Part shown: in pieces, positions 28,363 through 37,492 of the stretch | How positions within the stretch are numbered: position 1 is the first letter of the stretch | Layout of the letters: each line of letters begins with the position of its first letter | Assembly: GCA_963575745.1 (NCBI GenBank) | Contig: CAUYUJ010003891.1 | Location: 958,193 to 995,692, forward strand | From: Prorocentrum cordatum | Lineage: Eukaryota > Sar > Dinophyceae > Prorocentrales > Prorocentraceae | Reading direction: 5' to 3' | Length of the DNA stretch: 37,500 nucleotides | The notes under the pieces: model-generated | The model's database searches: none | What the model saw: only the letters and a program-made list of their open reading frames with translations | Told to the model about the DNA's origin: nothing | Translations under genes and position numbers: made by a program

Positions 28363-30126
28363 ATGACAGAGTGGCCTCGGGAGGCCAGCATAACATGTTG
28401 TAAGCATGTTGCCTCATGTTGCAACGCCTCAGAGCGAGGTGGCCATGCCCGCAACGGCCCTGAGTCGCCGCCGCGTCGACGATGGCCCCGTCGCCCTCCG
28501 TCGCGAGGAAGACCCCGACGTCTGCCAACTCCAGGGCGTTTCTCCTGCAACCCCACCTCGTGCTGGCGGATCACGTCGCTCGCAGAGACCGGCGCCGGCC
28601 CGGAACCGGCGGCTGACGGGCCATTCGCGAAAACGAGACCCGTGCCAGGGGTCTTGTTCTCGGAGCATTCACCCGACCAGTGGCCAATGGCTCTCGGCAC
28701 TCATAGCAGTGCGTCGCCTTCATCAGCTGCTCGGCGCTCGAGCGATCTCGCCCGGGCTTCGGGGCGCCACTGGGCCGGCGCGCTCGACGGCCTCCGCCTA
28801 TGGGGGCGCGTCGGTCTGGCCCGGCGCCCGCAGGGGCTGGATGGGGGGGGGTAGAACCTGCGGTCGACCGAGGCCTGGCGCTCCAAATCCTTGCCCCCCT
28901 CCAAATCTTCGCCCTCTAGCCCGCCAGCTCCAGCGGCGCGCTCTCCTCGCAGAGGTCGGCCGCCTCGATACTCGTGCGAATATTGTTTTCCATGCCGGTA
29001 TCCAGGGCGTGTCTTCTTCCTCCTCCTCCTCCTCCTCCTCCTCCTCCTCCTCCTCCTCCTCCTCCTCCTCGGGCCCCTCATGGCGCGTGGGCTGGACCTC
29101 CGCCTCGCCGTCTGTCAAGTCGGCCCTCGGCGCTCGAGGCGCTGGCGAGGTGGTCTCCGTCTTCGAAAGGTCGAGGTCCAGGATGGCGCTCTGGAGTTCC
29201 GCGCACTTCCCTGACCCCCGCGTCAGCACTCCCGGCATCTGCTTCCCGTTGTCGTCGAGGCCGACTCCTTCATCCACGAAGAAAAAATTATACCTGTCTG
29301 GGAGTGGAAGGCCTGAGGCACGAAGCGGATCAAACTGCTTCTCCACGCGCGCAGCATGCATGGAAAGGGTATTCCCCTGGCGCCCTTGGTATCTGGCGGC
29401 GTGCCGATGTTCGTCGTCTGTCCTCCCGCCGCTCAACACATGGAACCTCATCAGAATGACCTCGGGGCGGAGAAGCTCAACAGGACCGCGTCGCTGATGT
29501 CCCCCATTTGCGCTTGAGATCCATATGTGAGACTTTCAGCAGGCGGTCTCCTCTCTTGGACTCTGGAACGTCCCTCGTGAATAGCCATCGCTTGATTTCC
29601 TGCGCCAGATGCGAAAATCACCCCGGCCCGTCCAGCTCTCAGGATCGCTGAGGCCGGGCTTGGACCAGGATGGACGGTTCCAGAGAGGCCAAGCGTTCCA
29701 GTCCGATTGCTTCCGCCAGCTAGCATCTGCGCCCCACCACTAATCCTCCATCTTCCTCGTGTCTGCCTGGCTTTTATCGTCGAGGCTTGCCCACCAAGAC
29801 CTGCCTGCAGCTCCCCACGACCTGTCTGGCCTCCCCGTTCCTGCTGTCGACTCGGCCGGCTCCTGTCGGCCGCCCCACGGGCCTGCGAGAACCCACGAGT
29901 CGTCGCGAGCACGTCGGCCCGCGACATTCGTCTCCTGGCCTTCGGCGGCGGCTGGTGCCTCTGAGGCCGAACTCGTGTTTTGCTGCAGGAGGCTCCTCAG
30001 CTCATCCTTCAGCTCCCGGAACTGACGACGAGCTTGATCTCCCATTCGGTTGTTCAGCTCTGAGATCTGTTGTGCAGCTGCTGCTGGCGTCGCCTTGGCC
30101 TGGCGACTCCGCTGCCTCCTCACCAT
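28363..30126 (-). pseudogene. Decayed retrotransposon gag-like gene with broken zinc knuckle
   Basis: On minus, an ATG at 30126 opens a helical N-terminus (ISELNNRMGDQARRQFRELK), then a TAG at 29742-29740. In the next 300 bases EIKRWLFTRDVPESKRGDRL appears in another frame, the usual place of the gag W-rich start. From 29451 the frame reads HRHAARYQGRQGNTLSMHAA, VEKQFDPLRASGLPLPDRYN and SGKCAELQSAILDLDLSK, which fits a gag-type helical domain. A poly-Glu linker follows, then a CCHC knuckle: CYEC at 28708 and GHWSGEC ending at 28665. The knuckle spans 44 bases instead of 42, so it is frameshifted. Gag proteins package element RNA. I assign it to the copia-like group by pattern only. Confidence 0.58.
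29014..29072. repeat. TCC trinucleotide microsatellite inside the gag-like frame
   Basis: About 18 TCC triplets. On minus they extend the acidic linker of the gag-like frame as poly-Glu without breaking it. Confidence 0.95.
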
Positions 30127-30289
30127 TACCTCGATTGCTGCCCTGGCTGCTGTGCGTCATGACGCGGCGTCGCCAACAACCAAACCCGCGGAAGATCCTC
30201 CACGGGCTCCGCTACCACCGGCACGCCAATATTGGCAACACCTGCGAGTGGTGAGGGATGGTTCGTATAAGAAGCACATATAAGACATA

Positions 30290-30530
30290 CAGAACGTGCC
30301 TAAACTAGAATGGTCACGGAAAACCGCTATGAGCGGAACAGATCTGCAAGCTTCCTTATAACAAGCAGTTTAAATTCATACAAGTATATTCCTCAAAACG
30401 ATCAGCTTAAATCAAAGTGGCTACGGAGACATACGGATGATGATGGGAAGAACCGGGATATGCACACGGATAAAAGGGATAGGAATAAAGAAAGAAATTA
30501 CGATTGACACAAGGATGAACAACTAGGTGC
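30290..30530. other. AT-rich island carrying the relict leader
   Basis: Markedly lower GC than its surroundings (AATTCATACAAGTATATTCC, AATAAAGAAAGAAATTACGA). A 65-codon plus frame at 30310-30507 is Asn/Asp/Arg/Lys-rich and probably follows from composition only. Confidence 0.6.
30406..30426 (-). other. Relict dinoflagellate spliced leader (second copy)
   Basis: The minus strand reads CCGTAGCCACTTTGATTTAA, then G. I count 17 of 21 positions identical to the DinoSL, and all four differences are transitions. It lies about 280 bases upstream of the first Met of the gag-like gene on the same strand, with a lower-GC leader between. Another CCGTA word lies 10 bases further upstream, possibly the start of an older nested relict. 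Confidence 0.6.
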
Positions 30531-30659
30531 AGATGAAGATGAGGACACGGATAGAAACAACAGTGGGGCCTACGTTACCTGGGCGATTCTCGATCCGGCA
30601 GCAAATGGGAATCAACGGCGCCCGGATCTGGCGGGCCACTAGATCGATTTGTGCAGGAA

Positions 30660-31195
30660 AACACCAAACGACATCCACACAGCGCGAAGACGGCCCCAGA
30701 GAGCCCAGACAGAGCGCGAAGACAGTCGCAGAGAACGTTGAAACGGCCCAGGGTAGCTCCAGGACGGTCCAAGATGGCTTCAAGACGGCCAACGAGGCAT
30801 CCAAGACGGCCAAGAGTGCTCCGAGAGGACCGCCGAAAGTGCCTGAAGAAGCACAGATCATTTCATTCCCTCGGGAAACCGTACATTTGTGACACAATGA
30901 TTTGGGGGGTCTTGACAGTGGCCACGTCCCAAGACAGCTCTTGAAGCCCCCAAGAGCGCCCCAAGACGGCATCTGAGGTCTCCAAGACGGCCCCAGGGGC
31001 GCCTGAGACGGCGCGAGGAGGCCCCACGAGGAGCCAAAGAGGGGCAATACGAGTTGACATTTGGAGCCTCTCCACCCAAGATGGTTTCGAGAGCTCCCCA
31101 GAGGCCCCCGAGGCGCCCCAAGAGGCCCCCGAGAGCCCCAACAGCCACCCAGATGCCCCCAAGACCGTTCCAAGAGGCCCCTCAAAGGCATGCAA
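30660..31195. repeat. CAAGACGGCC minisatellite array with a unique insert
   Basis: Diverged units of CCAAGACGGCC(A/C)(A/G)GAG type at 30660-30840 and 30930-31195, separated by about 90 bases containing CATTTCATTCCCTCGG and GACACAATGATTTGGGG. It is related to the arrays at 253-990 (opposite orientation) and 33700-34275. Confidence 0.75.
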
Positions 31196-31734
31196 GGAAA
31201 AAGCGTAAACCAGCAGACAACTTCCATGCGTTCATCCCTGCTCTTGGGGTCGGCGGAATGGTGCAAGTCTCTCGAATAGAAGAACCCTTATAGACATATT
31301 GTTTAGGGAAACTCCAAACGACGACTTCGTCGTGAGATGGCCCCACGAGATCGACATCCAGAGATCTCTCGGAGCGCGCAGTGCGCTCTGACCAGAACTG
31401 CGTGGGAACTCCTGCGGTGGCGACAAGAGGCCTCCCGCAGGCCAAACAAAAATGGATAAGTAAGCCTAACAACTTCGACACTCGATTCATCTCGAATCTC
31501 AATGGCGGTGATGCTCGATTCGGTTGCTCCCCAAATCCGCTCTAGAGCAAGAAAAGAGGCATCTCGAACAGGGTCCAGTAGATGAGGTCGGAGGATCGCG
31601 CCGCATCGGCCATGCATCGGCGGTGCATCGGCGACGTCGGTGACACATCGGCGACGTCGGCGTGGAGAGAGGGCTCCACGTCGAGCTGCATCGTCAGTGC
31701 GTCGACCTCCTCCTCCTCCTCCTCCTTCTCCTCC

Positions 31735-32101
31735 CAGGCTGTGAAAGAAGCTCAAGATATTCAAGCAGAAGTAGCAGGCCTTACTTCCCTGGTCGAGAGG
31801 CTTCGAGGGGAGAAGATGGAGATAGCTGCGGAGTACATCAAGTATTGGCGAGCGAAGACCACGTTCGCGAAGGAAGGGAAGGAGGCCAAAGTTCGTCACT
31901 CGTTCTACATTCACGCGTTCGTACCGATATGGGGACCCGCCCAACATGCTGATAGTGCCAGCCAATCTCCTGGTCACCAAGTGCCTCATGAAGCTGGGGT
32001 CCGTGATGAAGCCAGGCCCTCCGCCGCGAGGGGGCCCCGAGAGGAAGCTCCAGAATTCCTTGACGAAAATGCTGAAGGGAGGCCAGGCCAAACGGTGGTA
32101 G
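31735..32101 (+). pseudogene. Coiled-coil ORF with one frameshift, unknown
   Basis: I do not recognise the family. After a TCC repeat, plus reads VKEAQDIQAEVAGLTSLVER, LRGEKMEIAAEYIKYWRAKT and KEGKEAKVRHSF, a heptad-like helix. Around 31905-31922 the frame must change, after which YRYGDPPNMLIVPANLLVTK, CLMKLGSVMKPGPPPRGG and SLTKMLKGGQAKRW lead to a TAG at 32099-32101. Both halves look like real protein. A short intron or an indel could account for the shift. The start is unclear; the frame continues upstream to 31582 through Ser-rich repeat sequence. Confidence 0.42.
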
Positions 32102-32650
32102 GAGCGAGGTTCAGAAGAGATCTGAGGGAAGCTGGTAGCAGTAGTAGTCAGCCGTTAGGACCTGTCAACGTTTTAGAAAGTGGGGGGCCCAGGCAGTGTG
32201 TTTCCGAGCAGGGCAGAGTTCAGTTTTTGGGCTCATGGGCCCCTCCTGAAATTCAGCCAAAACGTAGGCCCCGAAAGGGCAAAGGGAATGTAGAGGTAGA
32301 GGCCAGACGTAAGTGCTGGGGCCTCTCCTTGATCTTTGTGGTGTGTCCTCGCCTACCCCCGCCTTCCTGCTCCCTCTGTGTGCCTCCCTCTCCCTCCCTC
32401 TCGCTCCGTGTTGTGTGTGCGTGCGTGCTGGGACGTTTGACTTCTCACTCTTGGGATCTAGTGCCACTGCGCACTACTCGGGATGATTTCGTTAGGCCTC
32501 TCGACCCTAACGGTCTCTATGGTGTTCCCCGATTAGAAATCTAGTCGCGACGGGAGTGCCGACTTTCAAGTTTCGCGAGGGGATCTTCCCTCACTATGCG
32601 CACAGCTGTCAATTGCAATTGGATAATCAATGCAGACTCGACCAGGGGCT
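32102..32650. other. No gene supported
   Basis: Unique sequence with a pyrimidine-rich patch (32340-32420) and palindromic CTCGACCCTAACGG-type words. Only chance frames are seen. Confidence 0.5.
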
Positions 32651-32654
32651 GAGT

Positions 32655-32702
32655 ACCACCACCACCACCACCACCACCACCTCCTCCTCCTCCTCCTCCT
32701 AT
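32655..32702. repeat. CCA then TCC trinucleotide microsatellite
   Basis: About eight ACC/CCA triplets are followed directly by about seven TCC triplets. Confidence 0.93.
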
Positions 32703-32725
32703 GCGGCGTGATCCCCCGACCCCAT

Positions 32726-32942
32726 CTACTCCGACCCTGTCAGGGAGGCCCAGAAAAGTCGACTGCTTGCCAGTTCTCCGAGTGTCGCATCCAGCGAGAG
32801 CCTCCAGGGACGCCCCAAGATATCCAGAGCGACGACAAAGCCGCCGTCTCCGTCGTGCAGGCGGTGTCCTGAGGTCCATGTCTTTCGCCTCCTGCACCCG
32901 GCGCTTTGCGAGGCGCTGCTCGACATAATGCCGGGTGCCCAT
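32726..32942 (-). pseudogene. Short frameshifted coding remnant, unknown
   Basis: Minus reads MGTRHYVEQRLAKRRVQEAK and DMDLRT from an ATG at 32942. A change of frame then gives GHRLHDGDGGFVVALDILGR, PWRLSLDATLGELASSRLFW and ASLTGSE with a stop at 32728-32726. Both pieces have natural composition and mostly G/C-ending codons. The shift falls near 32865. I cannot identify the protein. Confidence 0.35.
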
Positions 32943-32987
32943 GTCACCTGCCGTCTGCTAAGGGGGGCCTCCTTGTCCGCGGAGTCC

Positions 32988-33245
32988 TCCGTCTCCAACT
33001 CCAACTCCAACTCCAACTCATCCTCCTCCTCATCATAATCCTCCTCCTCCTCATCATCATCCTCATCATCCCCATCCTCATCCTCAGCATCATCATCATC
33101 ATCATCATAATCACCCTCATCATCCCCCTCTTCATCAACATCATCCGAATCCTCAATGTCTTATTCCTCCTCCTCCTCCTCCTCTCTCCTCCTCTCTCCT
33201 CCTCCTCCTCCTCCTCCTCCTCCTCCTCCTCCTCCTCCTCCATCC
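32988..33245. repeat. CCAACT hexamer and TCC/TCA triplet repeats
   Basis: Four or five CCAACT hexamers (32993-33018) are followed by about 225 bases of TCCTCC, TCATCA and TCCTCATCA words. A TCC array runs to 33243. Confidence 0.94.
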
Positions 33246-33266
33246 CCTCGAAGACCGCCAGACGTG

Positions 33267-33620
33267 TCAGCAGGGCGGGCTGGGCATCTCGACCGAGAAC
33301 TCCTCACCGCGCATGCTCCCGAAGCCCGAGATCCGCGACAGCCCCACGGACGGAAAGCGGGCCGCTCTCAAAACGTGGCTCAGCATCAGCGCCACGCGCC
33401 TTCGCCACCCGCCGCCGGTGCCGCCGGGCACGGTGGCGGGCGTGTCCTCCGGTCCTCTGCCTGCTCCGAACTTCTCAACACGCGTCGGGGGGGCTTCGCC
33501 CCCTCCGGCCGCCCCACATCGACAAGAGTCGCGGGCAGCCACCGAGCGCCGAAGGCGCCCTGACCCCCGTCGCGGCGCGACGGCGAAGCGAGGTTGACCT
33601 CCGACGGGGGGGCCCCCCAC
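33267..33620. CDS. Candidate coding segment, strand undecided
   Basis: Two complementary frames look equally like protein. Minus (stop at 33267) reads VEKFGAGRGPEDTPATVPGG, RRRVALMLSHVLRAARFPSV and GLSRISGFGSMRGEEFSVEM. Plus (from 33313) reads MLPKPEIRDSPTDGKRAALK, TWLSISATRLRHPPPVPPGT and ending NFSTRVGG. Codons in both end mainly in G or C because the two frames mirror each other. I favour minus slightly for its terminal stop and conserved-looking tail, but cannot decide. Confidence 0.35.
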
Positions 33621-33699
33621 GCTTATTGAGAAACCCAGGATAAGCCCTAACGCACTCCCGAGGAGTCTTTCAGGGACCCGGAACCTAAATTGCCAAATC

Positions 33700-34275
33700 T
33701 ACTGCTCAAGACGGCCCCAGAGGGCCCCGAGACGCCCATAGATCGCTCCAAGACGCCCACGAGGGCCACAAGATGGCCCAAGAGACCTCGAAGACGCCCC
33801 AAGAGGCCTCCCAAGAGGGCCCAAAGAGGGAGAATCATAGACATTCCTCGGCTTTCGACACACTTTGGGGTTTTTGCCGTCTGTTTTCCGACGCTCCAAA
33901 GCGGCCTAAAATACCCTAAAGACCACCCCAAGGCGGCCCAAGAGGCCTCCAAGAGGGCCCCGAGGCGACATAAGAGCGCCCCAAAACGGCCCAATAAGCG
34001 GCCAAGACGGCCCAAGAGGGCCCCAAGACGGCCCCAGAAGGGGCACAAGAGAGGGAACACAAACCGAAAATCCAAGCCATCCGCCCCAGGCGGCCCCCAG
34101 GAGGCCCCGAGAGGCGCCCAAGAGGCCTCAAGAGGCCCCCAAGAGGAACCCAAGAGGCCACAAGAAACCCAAAGATGCGCAAAAGAGGTTCCAAGAGGCT
34201 CCCAAACGGCCCCGAGAGGCATCAAAACTGCCTCCAGGAGGCCCCCGAGAGGCCTCCCACGATATTCCAACGGAC
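33700..34275. repeat. CAAGAGGCC / CAAGACGGCC minisatellite array
   Basis: Diverged ~10-, 20- and 30-base units of CCCAAGAGGCC(T/C) CCAAGAGGGCC type, with a ~75-base unique insert at 33826-33905 (CATTCCTCGG, GACACACTTTGGGG). Both strands stay open over most of it (RPRRPKRAPRR on plus, LLGRLGALLG on minus), which is repeat-driven. Confidence 0.88.
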
Positions 34276-34356
34276 ATCCAATAGGCTTCAGAACCACAAC
34301 CCAGGCACGGTTGCGGCTGGGGTGCGGGATGGGCTGACGGCCATTAGATTACAGGT

Positions 34357-34670
34357 CGCAGCAGTTTCACGAATAGAGGGCGAATTGTTTTCAAAATGCG
34401 GTTCTCGCCTTAGCGCCGCGCACATTGGTCTTACACATTGCAACAGTTATACGGACAGACGGCGGGTGGATCTGAACATGTGGTTGTTGTCTTGCATATT
34501 GCAGCAATTTCACGCGAATGGTGCTCAAAACGCGGCTCTCGATGTAGCACCGCGCACATTCGTCTTAAAAGCTTGCAGAACAACTTCACAGATGGAAGGC
34601 GATGCCTTGCTCAAAATGCGGTTCTCGCCTTAGCGCCGCGCACATTCATCCTAAATGTGTGCAGCAATTC
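34357..34670 (+). repeat. Imperfect repeat around TCAAAATGCGGTTCTCGCC
   Basis: The block TCAAAATGCGGTTCTCGCCT, TAGCGCCGCGCACATT and CGTCTTAAA starts at 34391, 34525 and 34611. Each is preceded by a GCAGCAATTTCACGAAT-like segment (34357, 34499, 34571), and a fourth partial copy of that segment is at 34661. Spacing varies (134 and 86 bases), so this is not a simple satellite. Confidence 0.75.
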
Positions 34671-34759
34671 CAAAGATGCGTATGTATGCCTGAAGTCCCA
34701 GAACCGGTATTATGACACGATGCATGTCATACTGCCGGAACGCACCAGTCACGTCGATT

Positions 34760-34990
34760 CGCGCCTCCTCCTCTTCCTCCTCATCCTCTTCCTCTCCTCT
34801 TCTCCTCCTCCTCCTCCTCCTCCTCCTCCTCCCTCTCCTCCTCCTCCTCCTCCTCCTCTCCTCCTCTCCTCTTCTCCTCCTCCTTCTCTTCCTCCCTCGT
34901 CCTGGAACTGATCCTGCGTTTGCGTTTGCTGCTTCTACTGCTGTTCCTACTGCTGCTGCTGCTGCTCATCCTCCTCTTCCTCTTGAACTT
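34760..34990. repeat. CTC/CTG trinucleotide-rich tract
   Basis: CTCCTC arrays (34762-34890), a short unique bridge and a CTGCTG run (34926-34965). Confidence 0.93.
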
Positions 34991-35179
34991 GATGTTGCCC
35001 ACCTTCTTCCTCACTCCTTACTCCACCACTCGCCTCTCCCATTCATCTACATCCCGCCCGATCCTAGCCGATCGAAACAGCACCTCCACTCCATCCACTC
35101 CAAAACCAGTCTGGAATAGCCGGCGGGTTGAGGCAGATCTTATTTTTCGACAGTGGTACTGTACTGTCCGTGGAGACGC

Positions 35180-35377
35180 GGCCATTGGGCAAGGGTGCAG
35201 CGAGTCAGGAGCGAAGAAGAGACAACCACAACCGCTGGGTTTAGGGAACCTCTCCTGGCTCCTCTCAAGATTGACCCCGACCCCCAAACGGTGATCTGCG
35301 CGAAGCACTCGAAACCAGATAAGGATGGGCCGAGAGAAGCAAGGATCAACCGAACAGGTAAGGATGGGCCGAACTAA
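35180..35377 (+). CDS. Candidate coding segment, unknown
   Basis: Plus reads VRSEEETTTTAGFREPLLAP, LKIDPDPQTVICAKHSKPDK and DGPREARINRTGKDGPN with a TAA at 35375-35377. Composition is natural though codon bias is weaker than in other candidates. CAGGTAAGG at 35355-35363 would be a strong splice donor, so the exon may end there. AAGGATGGGCCGA occurs twice (35321 and 35360). I do not recognise the protein. Confidence 0.33.
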   Translation, partial: GHWARVQRVRSEEETTTTAGFREPLLAPLKIDPDPQTVICAKHSKPDKDGPREARINRTGKDGPN

Positions 35378-35712
35378 CAGGGCAGCATGGATGACATGAT
35401 ATACTACTATCGAGATTGTCTACACGCCCTCGAGACCCGAATGCGACTAAAACTCTCGACCCAACCTCTGCGCGGGACCCTTCGGGCTGGATAGAAACGA
35501 GGCACACATGCTTGTTGTACTTGATGACGACGCCCAAGTGTGAGGGCTATCACACATCCTGCCACTTTACTAAAAAGGGGCAAGGATAATCAGGGGCGAT
35601 CAGCTGGGGGGATAAACATCGACTTGGATTCGGCGATACATTGCCGATAGATCGGCGATCGGCTCCTGATCGTGAAGCCGAACGTTCCTTGGCGGGGAGG
35701 ACTATCGGGCCC

Positions 35713-35788
35713 TATCGGCGATCAATGGGCGATTGGGGATCGGTGCACCCCCCCCTTAGCCAATCACCCCGCCTAACGTTGCCCCAGG
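35713..35788 (+). repeat. Diverged direct repeat, copy 1 (TATCGGCGATCAATGGGCG)
   Basis: Aligns with 36206-36280 over about 75 bases, sharing ATCGGCGATCA, TGGGCG, GGGGxTCG, an ACCCCCC run and a GCGTTG/ACGTTG end. ATCGGCGATC words are also scattered through 35600-35720. Confidence 0.6.
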
Positions 35789-35970
35789 CAAACACTCATC
35801 CGCTGTCCCTCAACATCGACCCCCAAACCCCTCCCTGACGCCCCCCTGACCGGCACTTCGAGCCGCGCCCAGCCGTAACCACGAGGGGCCTCAGACGACT
35901 GCAACAATACCTGCCTCCTCCTGCCGTGCGGAAGGACGGGCCCAGAAGAGAAGGCAGAGGGAGCTGGCCG

Positions 35971-36099
35971 TCTCAGAAGGCGGCGGGGCTTCTCAGAAAC
36001 TCTCGCCCATTCTGAGAAGTCTTCGGAGCCTTCTCCGAAGACACAGATGGCGTCTCAGAAGGCGCGAGGAATTCTGAGAAGCCCCGCCGCCTTCTCAGA
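35971..36099. repeat. 129-bp fold-back (long hairpin) element
   Basis: The outer arm TCTCAGAAGGCGGCGGGGCT (28 bases, 35971-35998) is the reverse complement of 36072-36099 with one mismatch. The inner arms pair imperfectly. The centre is a 10-bp stem, TCTTCGGAGC-type (36020-36028 with 36033-36041), with a CCTT loop. TTCTCAGAA words recur inside and once more near 36960. The structure resembles a small fold-back transposon or MITE. I see no certain target-site duplication. Confidence 0.8.
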
Positions 36100-36205
36100 A
36101 GGCCTGACCCTGTTCCCTTCCCCCCCAAGCTCGCCGCTGAGATCGGGGGGACTGGCTCAAAGGGGAAAACATTGCCTTGGAATTGGCGGCGGGCCACCAA
36201 GCCTT

Positions 36206-36280
36206 CATCGGCGATCACTGGGCGTTCGGGGGTCGATGCGACCCCCCTCTGAGCCTATTCCCCCCTGGCGTTGACCCTCA
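36206..36280 (+). repeat. Diverged direct repeat, copy 2 (CATCGGCGATCACTGGGCG)
   Basis: Second copy of the ~75-base sequence at 35713-35788. The two copies flank the fold-back element at unequal distances. Confidence 0.6.
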
Positions 36281-36387
36281 TGTTTACTGTTTACTCGTGT
36301 GCTCAATCCGCGGACCCCAGAGCCTTCGAACGGTTCCATTGGGGCCGACGGTTCATCTCGGATCCTTCTCTGATGGTCATGGGGTCC

Positions 36388-36408
36388 ACAAGAGAAAGAA
36401 AGAGAGAG

Positions 36409-36439
<31 letters not shown>

Positions 36440-36483
36440 ACAACAAAAAAGAGAGAAAGGGAGAGAGAGAGAGAGAGAGACAG
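36388..36483. repeat. GA dinucleotide microsatellite
   Basis: AGAGAGAGAG runs with AAAGA and CAACAAAAAAGAG interruptions over about 95 bases. Confidence 0.95.
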
Positions 36484-36499
36484 AGCACCCATAAGTAAA

Positions 36500-37360
36500 A
36501 ATCGCAGGAGAAGCGCGGGGACTGAAGAAATTCATCCTCTGGAGGTCTGTGTGGACGTGCGATTTGGGCACGCACAAAAGACAACATTGGTCCAATGACC
36601 AACAGCAAATGTTGCCCAAAAACCGACACTGCCCGCTGTCGGGCAAGCGCATTTTGTCTCCAATTGACCACGTCCGCGGCGACACGGACAGCGAGACCTG
36701 CTCAACGCGGCACTCGGCACCACTATTTTCGTATCAAATTCGGCCTTCCAGGCCTTGATATCCGAGACTGCGACAAAATAACACATGTTTGTGCCCCATT
36801 TTTCACGCCGCATCAGTCTGTGCTGGTCCCGGAAATCGGGCGAACGCCCGATATGAAAAAATGCAACGCTTGGACCTCAGGGAATCCGATACCAGAAAAT
36901 CTGGGTTCTTGGATCTTTTTTGGCGGCGCGCACAAGGGGGCATGGGGAAAGGAGAAGGCTTCTCAGAAGGAAGGTGTTTCTTAAGACGTGCCAGCCTTAC
37001 ATCTACACAAGGAGCAGGAGCGTTTCTACGAAACTTCCCCCCTCCCCGTACCCCGAACCCACCTTCGCGCGTGGCTGACCCTTCCCGCTGGCCTGGTCCG
37101 GTCTCTCGACGGGGCTCGCGGGCGCCGGTCCGGATTCCCCAGGTTGGGGGATGCGGGCGGGCGGCCTTCACAAAAAAAAGGCCGCATCGCCTCTGGGCCG
37201 ACAGCGGGCGCCGCGGAGAGTACGAAGGAAAAGGAAATCGATGAACACGGATGTTTTGTTCGCGGAAGCGAATAACACGGTGAATCGCGCGTCTGGCACG
37301 GGCACGGGAGCACGGCCGGGTACTTGGGGCCCAAATGGCAGCGGGAGGAGGGGAAATATT
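36500..37360. other. No gene firmly supported
   Basis: Unique sequence with conflicting frames on both strands. A plus frame (36595-36984) and a minus frame (36813-36532) overlap without clear bias, and a short plus frame at 37226-37363 starting MNTDVLFAEANNTVNRASG is the most protein-like. None has a motif I can name. Confidence 0.45.
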
Positions 37361-37366
37361 TAACAG

Positions 37367-37492
37367 AGCGTAGAAGGCAGGAGCAACGCTACCGTTCGAG
37401 TCTGGTGCCCAGGAGACTCTGCATGTGCCCCGTCGGCCGCCGCGCGCAAGCCGCGCCGCGACGAATGCGGCCTCATAACCAACTGCGTCAAG
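37367..37492 (+). CDS. Candidate internal exon, unknown, at the right edge
   Basis: 126 bases between TTTAACAG (acceptor, AG at 37365-37366) and a strong donor AAG|GTAGGT (GT at 37493-37494) encode 42 codons in one open frame: SVEGRSNATVRVWCPGDSAC, APSAAARKPRRDECGLIT and NCVK. A stop (TAA) lies in this frame just upstream of the acceptor, as expected for an intron. The later half has G/C-ending codons. The four cysteines (positions 14, 20, 34 and 40) could be structural. The gene would continue beyond the window. Confidence 0.45.

Noticed and set aside
35973-36218. 81-codon minus frame over the fold-back element
   Set aside because: The frame is generated by the TTCTCAGAA palindromes and has no independent support.
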